DNA of 44,971 nt from Anaerolineae bacterium (lineage in GTDB: Bacteria; Chloroflexota; Anaerolineae; Aggregatilineales; UBA3940), in assembly GCA_016928235.1 (NCBI GenBank), contig JAFGLD010000167.1:1-44971 (forward strand), given 5' to 3'. How positions within the stretch are numbered: position 1 is the stretch's first letter; every line of letters begins with the position of its first letter. The notes beneath the pieces were generated by a model that was not told where the DNA came from, did no database searches, and saw only the letters and a program-made list of their open reading frames with translations. This document shows positions 17,001 to 23,956 of this stretch, piece by piece. The position numbers were made by a program, and so were the translations under genes.

Positions 17001-18016
17001 TCGATACTGAGCAAGCGATACAGTGGATTCGCTCCCGGAAGCCCGAGCCGATCAAGACCTGGCATGAGATTCCATTTCCTGTTACCGAGGCATCGGCACC
17101 GCATAGGATTTGCACCATTACCTTCACCAGACAAGCAGAGCGCGACGAGGAGGGTTATCCGTTGTTTGAGCTGGCAAATCTGGTAGCTGATATTGTCAGG
17201 CAATTTGAGATCGAGGAGCTTCCTGGGGAGTTCGGAAAAGAGAGAGTCTGGTTCAATTCCCAAACAGGAGGACAAAGAGCTACCCTCAATTTCGCGTATC
17301 TGGGCGGATCGAAGACCAGTCATTACAACTGTGATGTAGAGGTTACCCGCGCGTTGGTGATGAATGCGCTGACGAAGCTGCATCACACGGGGTTAGGTAT
17401 CGAATCGGTCGAGTGGTCGCTGGGGGTGACCGGCGATCCCTCGGAGTTCACCCAGGAGAGGTTACTCCAGGAGGAGTTTGGCGGAGATGATAAGATCGAA
17501 GTCTCTCCGTCTGGCCGGGCTACCTGCCGGGCTTGTGGGCAGAAGATTGCTAAGGGCGTAGTGCGATTTGCCTTCAATGTCGGCTTCGATGCGCTCCACT
17601 ACTATCATCTCAAGTGCGCGGCGGAGAGACATGGAGATCGGCTAAAAGATGCCATGGCTCGATATGACGGCGAGATCCCGGAGAAGGAAGACCTGATCGC
17701 GCTGATAGGCAAGCCTGGCCGCCCACCCAAGACAGTCGACACCCACGTATTCCCCTATGCCGAGCTGGCCAAGACCGGACGCTCATCGTGCATGAAGTGT
17801 GGTGAGAAGATCGACAAGAACACCTGGCGCGTTGCCGTCGAGCGTGAATTCGAAGGGCCGACGGGCAGCATGATGAGCGGGCCGGGGTACCTGCATCCCG
17901 CCTGTGCTGGGGATTGGGAAGGCATGTCGCTTGAGGCGGTGCTGCAGAACACACCCGATCTCGATGATGAATCAAAGAAAACGCTGACCGACGCCTTCAT
18001 GGGCAAAAAGGATTGA
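14018..18016 (+). CDS. Giant TPR/HEAT/ankyrin protein with two C-terminal PARP-like zinc fingers
   Basis: A 1332-residue soluble protein. TPR-like helices lie at about 65-160, a HEAT-like pair at about 285-325, and four to five ankyrin repeats at about 640-870 (ELGADPN, EAGADLNVPDKRGQTAL, EHGANP, AAGADVN, SQGADVNLLDWHGDNAL). After a region without recognised family (about 900-1150) come two similar cysteine modules: C1170-x2-C1173-x23-H1197-x2-C1200 and C1258-x2-C1261-x31-H1293-x2-C1296. Both have the zf-PARP shape (CxxCG-x-KI ... LH or YYH-x-x-C), known in eukaryotic PARP-1 and DNA ligase III as binders of DNA breaks. No PARP catalytic domain is present. ATG 14018 has AGGGAG at 14008-14013. 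The HEAT-repeat gene follows by 33 bp, so they are likely co-expressed. A scaffold that reads damaged DNA is a possible role but is inference. Confidence 0.8.
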   Translation: MKSKTIESAYEGFLDAEVSLDTFLSLEITKIDNDIFAALQKSAWSTPQGIEQLVLFSEHLSSPMLRERLIANMYSHAKNYEKAIEWAVKAMEVAPRWDMETCVNIFNTLAWNLYLAGRYEEAKKWGEIGLAYNPFFPYLVGTLCEVYFALGKHDKAESFYKWLKQSGYSGAWGEYKSNPAYQDVEPYQPSSVNRVKLTDADLYKVLVSQEHFSNRPVEVKQVNLAVSLLAAGRVASAMAVSQMITVEGIMRIQGRVIGRHCQGLLPEEQVKEIAAGKGIYALKPDNRVKAIKKCRKNGEVDALWHLVFDPDYDVSMYACEALLEMEVRGELKFYLDLAKEWEYKTGKSIVHSGAPKPYDLADVAGKAVIKLRGVPLIEKIIEDIQNGTSDISIAIPQPVAKDILDTLTMPGSLPLSPSLRRFLEFDGSWLARSTDLYTHSSQPDFEAITVARAVKENLDPDYFWQCFTYLPEPLPQAKCMPLVTGCETMRVLFLAKPDAFGEYPILDLDIDDTPTIYLDACGLDVWLARESGLIEDPEIEYQNDMRACRRRLFGKHDELWCDSYGEDELDADGNSEPAEEEPVRRQPPLQKATTVKPEVLAAMPAEKLTDAFIEALDGDNEALATQVLDELVGRFPEDDTWKRMALNSAVWDGETDFVRRLIELGADPNLQNSTYGPMVVMASSWRDFELLKVLVEAGADLNVPDKRGQTALGGACENKRVDVVKYYLEHGANPASSDMPLKRACNFFYDNIPNIIDKTIETCEMLIAAGADVNQGFKTGQTALLEAIRFDRSRVVEYLLSQGADVNLLDWHGDNALQSAWRENKMDCFEVLLKTNAHHDLRNEDGWCLADVYQDETCQLPKVLNVRLYETDKEQKINFRLKALLKNKYAARIDIMYGSPLLVKMEEYGLIGSDLFAPHFSQVYWEDDASRAERNEDKKANNEPQAVDEVIGTYTVRGIAASAFSNWLLTFFNSLAVTMELEIVAEPIAGERIAIDTEQAIQWIRSRKPEPIKTWHEIPFPVTEASAPHRICTITFTRQAERDEEGYPLFELANLVADIVRQFEIEELPGEFGKERVWFNSQTGGQRATLNFAYLGGSKTSHYNCDVEVTRALVMNALTKLHHTGLGIESVEWSLGVTGDPSEFTQERLLQEEFGGDDKIEVSPSGRATCRACGQKIAKGVVRFAFNVGFDALHYYHLKCAAERHGDRLKDAMARYDGEIPEKEDLIALIGKPGRPPKTVDTHVFPYAELAKTGRSSCMKCGEKIDKNTWRVAVEREFEGPTGSMMSGPGYLHPACAGDWEGMSLEAVLQNTPDLDDESKKTLTDAFMGKKD

Positions 18017-18049
18017 TGTTTTCAGTAGCCGTTGGGGGGCTCTGACGAT

Positions 18050-19510
18050 ATGAGCAGTAAACAGCAAAAAACGACTGGACAGGAACCCGGGTTAGGTGGG
18101 GCGGAGGCTGCTCGTCTATCACGATCGAGGAACCTGCCCAGGCTGGGTGGTAGTGTGGGGGTGATGCACCTCGTCGAACACCTCAATAGCTCCAACCAAC
18201 AGGTGCGCGAGCGCGCCCTGTTTGAGCTGGCAAAGCTGGGCGATGGACGGGCACTCGACGGTCTCCTTGAGATAATGCGGAGTGAACGGGATGATCGGGC
18301 CCGTGACCGCGCCATTCGTGCGCTGGGATTGCTGGGCGATCCGCGTGCTGTCCACCCGTTGATAGAATATACCATGGGCGAGGTTCTCAAAGCACCCAAA
18401 CAGATTGCTGCTGTTGCTCTGGGGCGTATCTGTGAGGCACACCCGGAGATTGTCGACGGAGTCGTATCACATCTCCTGGATCGTCTTTCCACCCATCATC
18501 ACAGAGTAGCATTGATGTTGGGAGAGATCGGTGATATTCGGGCGGTTGAGCCGTTGGCAGCGAGGCTTGATGCCGCCCGATTCTATTATGACGGGACTTA
18601 TGTGATTGCTGCCCTGGGTATTCTTGGTAAGAGACATGCTGACGCTGCGCCGCGCATTCTGGATGCGTTGTGGCGATACAGATGTCGGTTCGGTGTGGTC
18701 AGAGAACTGGTCGATGCCTTTCTCGTTATCGGTTTGCAGCATGAATCCTTCGCCGGGCCAGTTGTGCAGGCATTAGAAGAGATGCTACTCGACCAATCCC
18801 AGGGTGCCTCAGGATTGCGGCTTTGGGCGCATGCTGCTGCAGCGCGCGCGTTGGGCGAGATCGGTGCGCGCCATACAAGTATCACCCCTCAGGTTGTCGA
18901 CATCCTGATTGCCGGGCTGGGACACACCGATCCGCTTTTCCTGGAGAGTGTCGCGCTGGCCCTGGGCGGGATTGACGATGACCGCGCGTCCGGGGCGCTC
19001 CAGGAGGCATTCAAGTTATATAGAGATGATCTGGGCGCCTGTCTTGCCAAAGCGATGGGACGAAAAGGACTGATCGGCCCGCTGCTCGATGCAATGGCAT
19101 CGAATGCCGGATTGCGCAGCGCGGCAGCCGAAGGATTGGGGGCTTCAGGTGATCTGCGAACAGTTGAGCCCCTGATAGGATTGCTTACCAGTGAGGATTT
19201 CATAACACGCCGCGAGGCTGCGAAGGCACTTGGCCTGTTGCGTGATCCTCGGGCTGTCCAACCGCTGATAGGCGTGTTGTCGGATGGACGCAAGGAGGTG
19301 CGCCGAGCGGCTGCTGAGGCTCTGGGCAAGATCGAAAAGGCCCATCCGGGGACGGCTGAGCCTGCAGTTCCCGATCTGATTCCTCTGCTTCATGACGAGA
19401 CACGCTCGGTCAGAGAGGCTACAGCCAAGACACTTGAGCGCATACAGACAGATGAGGCTCACGAGGCTGTCTGGCAGTGGCGCTTTCCCGATGCGCACAA
19501 GGGAGCTTAA
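18050..19510 (+). CDS. HEAT/PBS-lyase repeat protein
   Basis: A 486-residue protein composed almost wholly of HEAT-like repeats, with repeated signatures such as LLGDPRAVHPLIEY, EIGDIRAVEPLAARL, GDLRTVEPLIGLL and LRDPRAVQPLIGVL. These alpha-solenoids are binding scaffolds; some members attach bilins but here no lyase residues can be pointed out. The first 30 residues are polar and probably disordered. ATG 18050 is chosen because a run of G at 18034-18039 is about ten bases upstream; the TTG at 18032 would bury it. It closely follows the ankyrin/zinc-finger gene, whose product also has HEAT-like repeats, suggesting a shared complex. A weak stem (GGGAGC at 19501-19506 with GCTCCC at 19523-19528) overlaps the stop codon. 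Confidence 0.85.
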   Translation: MSSKQQKTTGQEPGLGGAEAARLSRSRNLPRLGGSVGVMHLVEHLNSSNQQVRERALFELAKLGDGRALDGLLEIMRSERDDRARDRAIRALGLLGDPRAVHPLIEYTMGEVLKAPKQIAAVALGRICEAHPEIVDGVVSHLLDRLSTHHHRVALMLGEIGDIRAVEPLAARLDAARFYYDGTYVIAALGILGKRHADAAPRILDALWRYRCRFGVVRELVDAFLVIGLQHESFAGPVVQALEEMLLDQSQGASGLRLWAHAAAARALGEIGARHTSITPQVVDILIAGLGHTDPLFLESVALALGGIDDDRASGALQEAFKLYRDDLGACLAKAMGRKGLIGPLLDAMASNAGLRSAAAEGLGASGDLRTVEPLIGLLTSEDFITRREAAKALGLLRDPRAVQPLIGVLSDGRKEVRRAAAEALGKIEKAHPGTAEPAVPDLIPLLHDETRSVREATAKTLERIQTDEAHEAVWQWRFPDAHKGA

Positions 19511-20029
19511 ATAGTCATGTTCGCTCCCTGAGATATGTCATTCAGCTAACATCTGCTTCCAGTCGATAAGTGATTGCTTCCGGTCGATAAGTGGTTGCTT
19601 CCGTTCGATAAGTGGTTGCTTCCAGTCGATAAGTGATTGCTTCCGGTCGATAAGTGGTTGCTTCCGGTCGATAAGTGATTGCTTCCAGTCGATGAGTGTT
19701 TGCTTCCGTTCGATAAGTGGTTGCTTCCAGTCGATAAGTGATTGCTTCCAGTCGATGAGTGGTTGCTTCCAGTCGACAAGTGTTTGCTTCCAGTCGATAA
19801 GTGATTGCTTCCAGTCGACAAGTGATTGCTTCCAGTCGACAAGTGTTTGCTTCCAGTCGATAAGTGATTGCTTCCGGTCGATAAGTGGTTGCTTCCAGTC
19901 GATGAGTGGTTGCTCACAGTTGGTAAGAGGGTGTTCCCGGTCGACGCAACCCGGCATCGACGAGGCTGGAGATAAAATGATGCCGGTAGGGTTATGCTCC
20001 GCGAGACCGGCTGATGGTGAGGCTATCCG
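19511..20029. other. Intergenic region dominated by a minisatellite
   Basis: The gap between the convergent HEAT gene and the ligase gene holds the 21-bp tandem array (19554-19945) and little else. Long open frames cross it in more than one reading frame only because the unit length is a multiple of three. Confidence 0.6.
19554..19945. repeat. 21-bp tandem repeat array, 17 clear units plus two degenerate
   Basis: The unit is TGCTTCC followed by a 14-base part of the type AGTCGATAAGTGAT. Seventeen units run from 19554 to 19910 without a single insertion or deletion; two decayed units follow to about 19945. Variation is confined to a few columns (A/G/GT before TCG, GATAAG/GATGAG/GACAAG, and GAT/GGT/GTT at the end). 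On the minus strand one frame would encode a seven-residue repeat of the type WKQSLID, but its start codon at 19957 has no ribosome site. Confidence 0.95.
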
Positions 20030-21502
20030 CTAAACATGGGCGGCAGCGCGCCGCTGCCTCTCCTTTTCGTCGAGGGCCAATCGGGTAGTCGCCAGGAGCA
20101 GGCCGATGATCACCCACAAGAGGGTGGCGACGTGGTGGAATTCCGGGTTGAAGAAGTAATGATCGCCTAGACCCGTCACCAGTGCGCCGACCAATCCGGC
20201 CATCAACCCCAGCCAGATGGCGGGGAGACCGAGGAAGGCTTCCAGGTGTGGGCGAGCCTGCCAGGCATAGACAAACAGGCTGATGATGAGGATCACAAAT
20301 ACAGCCAGGCCCAGCAGCCCCATGTTGGCGGTCATCAACAAGTACATGCTGGACACGCTGAGGTAGATGTCGATGTCCGGCACGCCGGAGAACCCCACGC
20401 CTAACAGGGGGTAACGGCCAATCAGGATCAGCGCGTCTTTGATCTCGCCGAAGCGCATCTTCATCGCCAGGTCCTGGCCCTGTATGCCTTCGATGAATCG
20501 TTGGACGTATGCCTGAGTCCAGGGAAGGACGAGCAGCAGCAATGCGATTACCATCAGTACCAGGAGTGCGCGGCGATATCTCAACACAGAGATGAACACC
20601 AGGGCCGCGCCGAATGCCACCATTGCGCCTCGCGAGAACGTCAGCAGCAGACAGACGACCAAGGCCAGCAGAATGGGGATGGTGTGCCACCGCTTCCCGG
20701 TAATCGGATAATGGGTGACGATCTGTGGGGCGGCCAGTGCCGCGACAACCACCAGTGTTCCTCCAAAAGAATTTGGGTTCACCGATGTGCTGATAGCCCG
20801 TTCGGATAGCTCAGGATTTTGTTCGATGTACTGGATGACGCCACTGTTGGGATAACCGATTCTGGATAGCGCCATCAGGATGCGCTCTGCCGACAGATCG
20901 GGAAGCAGCCATAAGACGATCCCTAATGTGGCAGTGGCAGCTCCGGCCAGAATGATGACCAACACAAAGCGGCGGATCTGCTCCGGCGTGCGGAGGATGT
21001 CGACCAGGATGAGCGAGGTACCCATACTGAGCAGCATCTCGGCGAATTTGCGGATCCCATTGGGCGTCAACCCTGCGTGACGCAGCCCTGCGATAAAGCT
21101 GAAGACGGCGAGAAGCATGAACAGGATAATGAAGGCATGGATTGGGGTGGTGGCCAACCGGCGGCGTTCGCCGGTCATCCACTGCATCAGGTACAAGAAG
21201 TAGACCGCTCCCATGGCCAGGTCGAGAAAAGAGGGGGTGATGACGACCTTGAAGGGCAATGTGGCAAACGGCAGTAGCAGCACGACGGCGATCATGCTCC
21301 ACAGAGCGTTCTCCAGCCCGGCCATGACCCAGATGGCTGCCGCAAGCGCAATGAGCAGGATGCCGGTATAGATCGGACCGATCACGGCTAACGCCAGTCC
21401 CAGCACCCCACCAATGATTGCCAGCGCGGTTCCCAACATCAGGGCGACCTTTCGATGGTCTCCACCGGCGAGAAATGCTTGAAGGGGATGCTCTTTGATC
21501 AT
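20030..21502 (-). CDS. O-antigen ligase/polymerase-like membrane protein
   Basis: A 490-residue integral membrane protein with about twelve hydrophobic segments. The TFSRGAMVAFGAALVFI block near residue 290 is the signature of the Wzy/WaaL O-antigen ligase family, and a large outer loop containing GRYPLLGVGFSG follows. Such proteins join or polymerise lipid-linked polysaccharide on the outer face of the membrane. ATG 21502 has GAGGAT eight bases upstream. It is the last gene of the minus-strand glycosyltransferase run, separated from the YfhO-like gene by 210 bp. Whether it acts as ligase or polymerase cannot be decided from sequence alone; a Chloroflexota envelope may use it for S-layer or capsule glycans. 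Confidence 0.88.
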   Translation of the reverse strand: MIKEHPLQAFLAGGDHRKVALMLGTALAIIGGVLGLALAVIGPIYTGILLIALAAAIWVMAGLENALWSMIAVVLLLPFATLPFKVVITPSFLDLAMGAVYFLYLMQWMTGERRRLATTPIHAFIILFMLLAVFSFIAGLRHAGLTPNGIRKFAEMLLSMGTSLILVDILRTPEQIRRFVLVIILAGAATATLGIVLWLLPDLSAERILMALSRIGYPNSGVIQYIEQNPELSERAISTSVNPNSFGGTLVVVAALAAPQIVTHYPITGKRWHTIPILLALVVCLLLTFSRGAMVAFGAALVFISVLRYRRALLVLMVIALLLLVLPWTQAYVQRFIEGIQGQDLAMKMRFGEIKDALILIGRYPLLGVGFSGVPDIDIYLSVSSMYLLMTANMGLLGLAVFVILIISLFVYAWQARPHLEAFLGLPAIWLGLMAGLVGALVTGLGDHYFFNPEFHHVATLLWVIIGLLLATTRLALDEKERQRRAAAHV

Positions 21503-21712
21503 CGATGACTATCCTCGAACTGGCTCCCGGTTGATAGCCATCAGCCGGCAACCGGCGTCAACCGTGAGCTCACTATGTGATCACTACTTGTTTGCCGAAG
21601 CATCTAGTTGCCCAGATAAGGCTTTGCAGCAAACGACCGAGAGATAGGCAAAAGATAAAAAGTAAACGGGTGAGTGACATAGCACATCATTCGCGTCATT
21701 ACCCATTATCTT

Positions 21713-23956
21713 TTACCCATTTACCTTTTGCGACCGGGTGAAATTTTTCTGGAAACCTATCATCATCGCCAATAATACCAGCAAAGAGACAATGCTGACA
21801 CCTGCTCCAAGTGTGAAGCTCAAGGGACGGAAATCAAATTCGATATGATAGTGACCGGCCTTCAGGGGGAGCCCTCGCAGGCCCCCATTGGCGCGCATGA
21901 TTGGCGCAGGAGCACCATCGACGGTTGCCTGCCAGCCGGGGTAATCGATCTCGCTGAGCACTAAAACGCCGTCGGCGGGTGTATTGACATCGAGCGCGAT
22001 ATGCTCCGGCGCATAAGCAGTGACGCTGGTGCTCCAATCGTCCGGTGGGGTGTCAGGGAGGTCGAGCGTTGGCTCTGTTGCCAGGATCACCGTTGTGCGC
22101 GGGTCGAAGCCGGGATCGGCCAACCGGCTCCAGGCCTGTGCATCGTCGGGCGCAATCATCGTCCGGTAGGTCATCCAGGCGCGCGGCGTGGGATCATCAA
22201 TCTCATGCAGGTAGATGTGCAGTCCCTGGAATTCCGCTTCATCCAGGATGGTCGAGGGTACTTCAAGCTGCTGCCAGTCGGTGAACACATAGTTAACTGC
22301 CAGAAGTTCGTGGTAAAGATATTGCGGCAGTTGCGCATAGGCTTGAGGCGTTTTGAGCCGCAGCGGGCTGACGCCCCAGATGTCTTGCAAGCCGAGCATC
22401 GTCCCGAAGTTGCCGCCCAACCCCAGACGACCATCGACCCGAAACAGCGTCTCGTCTTCCAGCGCGATTGGTACCAGCTCGCTGTACATCGTCCGGCTGC
22501 CGGCCGGGCGAGCCTCCCAGTTCGTTTGCATGGTATTGCTGAACAAATCGAAGACGATCAACCCGATCAATGCCGCGGGCCACCAGGCGCTTTGAACTGA
22601 TGCCGATAGGCGTCCGATGATCAGCCATGCCAGGGTTGCCAGAATGGCCGCGAAGAAAAATGACCTGGAAGATATACCAAGCTCGGCATAGATCCGCTTG
22701 ACAAAGAAAAGTTCAACGGCTAGAAACCACAAGACAATTGCGGCGATGCCTAACACACGTGAGAGACGTTTTTCGTCCGGTGGGTTATTCTGCAAGGCGG
22801 CTACTCCCAGGCCGGCCATGATCGCTGCGCTGTAGGCGATCAGGTAGGCGATGCGCTCTTGCCCTCTGAATAGCGCCATTCCCGGAACGGAAAGATAGGT
22901 CAGATGGTATAGAATAGTCGAGCCGCCAAATGAGATTCCAAGGGCAATCAAAGCCGTCATGCCCCAGAATCGGGCCGATTCTTGTTTACGCCAGACGGCG
23001 ATCCCCGCCAGAGGGAGCACCGATATTCCGGCGTAGAGCGGCGACCAGTGGGAGGTTGTGCCGTGGACGAAAATACTCAATACATCCGAAAATGAGAAAC
23101 CACCGGCCCGTGCCGCGAACCCCATGTCGGTGCGTGTGGTCAGCATCATGTATTCGAGCCCCGGCAGCAGCTGTATTGCCGCCAGACCGTATCCCACGCC
23201 GAGCATTCCGATGATAGCCGGTACGCTCGATTTCCATCTCATTGGCTGTCTGAACATCCGGTGGATGCTGTAAGCAATCATCCCATAGGTCAGGAAAAGG
23301 TTGGTTTGCGGGTGACCTGCCAGCAGACTGAGACCCAGCGCCAGCGCGCTGAGCGCCAGCCACTTGATACGCCGGCGGCCATCGGTCTCGCCTTCCGATG
23401 CTTTGTAAATCCCCAACAAGCCAAGCGGGAGCCACGAGCCGGCCTCCAGCACGGCCAGTTGGACAGGCGGATAACCGGTCAGGTAGCCACCATAAGCCAA
23501 CGCGATGGCGCTGACCAGCCCGGCGACCCGGGAGCGCGTGACAGCGCGGATGAAGAGATACATCCACACAGAGGCCAGCCAATAATGGATAAGCGCCTCG
23601 ATCTGCACGGCATTGTAGGTCCACCCGCCGGTGAAGTGACTGACGACGATCACGAGCAGACGTGGCGGATAAAAGACGGCGGTCTGGATATCGGCGACGA
23701 AGGGATGTCCGCCATAGTTGTAAGGGTTCCAGAGCGGGATCTGCCCGTCCAACATGCGCTCGGCCTGGTAGGCGCCGCAGGCCAGGAACTGGCTGGAGAA
23801 GTCGCCCTCAGGGTATGAAACCTGGTCGATCAGGTTGGGGGTGAGAACGCGCCAGAAGTAAAAGCACCACAGGAGCGTCAGAATGATCAACGCAGCAATA
23901 TCAGCACGGAGCGGCTTGTCATCGAGCCAGTTCCGGATGCGAGATAGCCAGGTCAT
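21713..23956 (-). CDS. YfhO-family membrane glycosyltransferase-like protein
   Basis: A 747-residue polytopic membrane protein with about a dozen membrane segments. The first outer loop reads SYPEGDFSSQFLA and then PLWNPYNYGGHPFVADIQ, and the C-terminal ectodomain has VLSEIDYPGWQATVDGAPA followed by GLRGLPLKAGHYHIEFDFRP and a last membrane helix; this combination is typical of YfhO proteins, which belong to the GT-C superfamily and transfer sugars from polyprenyl carriers outside the membrane (YfhO of Bacillus modifies lipoteichoic acid). The start overlaps the stop of the preceding gene in an ATGA arrangement, so translation is coupled. Acceptor and sugar are unknown here. Confidence 0.88.
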   Translation of the reverse strand: MTWLSRIRNWLDDKPLRADIAALIILTLLWCFYFWRVLTPNLIDQVSYPEGDFSSQFLACGAYQAERMLDGQIPLWNPYNYGGHPFVADIQTAVFYPPRLLVIVVSHFTGGWTYNAVQIEALIHYWLASVWMYLFIRAVTRSRVAGLVSAIALAYGGYLTGYPPVQLAVLEAGSWLPLGLLGIYKASEGETDGRRRIKWLALSALALGLSLLAGHPQTNLFLTYGMIAYSIHRMFRQPMRWKSSVPAIIGMLGVGYGLAAIQLLPGLEYMMLTTRTDMGFAARAGGFSFSDVLSIFVHGTTSHWSPLYAGISVLPLAGIAVWRKQESARFWGMTALIALGISFGGSTILYHLTYLSVPGMALFRGQERIAYLIAYSAAIMAGLGVAALQNNPPDEKRLSRVLGIAAIVLWFLAVELFFVKRIYAELGISSRSFFFAAILATLAWLIIGRLSASVQSAWWPAALIGLIVFDLFSNTMQTNWEARPAGSRTMYSELVPIALEDETLFRVDGRLGLGGNFGTMLGLQDIWGVSPLRLKTPQAYAQLPQYLYHELLAVNYVFTDWQQLEVPSTILDEAEFQGLHIYLHEIDDPTPRAWMTYRTMIAPDDAQAWSRLADPGFDPRTTVILATEPTLDLPDTPPDDWSTSVTAYAPEHIALDVNTPADGVLVLSEIDYPGWQATVDGAPAPIMRANGGLRGLPLKAGHYHIEFDFRPLSFTLGAGVSIVSLLVLLAMMIGFQKNFTRSQKVNG

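Noticed and set aside
19554..19945. CRISPR array
   Set aside because: Units are contiguous 21-mers without spacers, and no cas gene is present.
19538..19957. Minus-strand protein of 139 residues made of seven-residue repeats
   Set aside because: It is produced by the 21-bp array; other frames are open too, and the start has no ribosome site.
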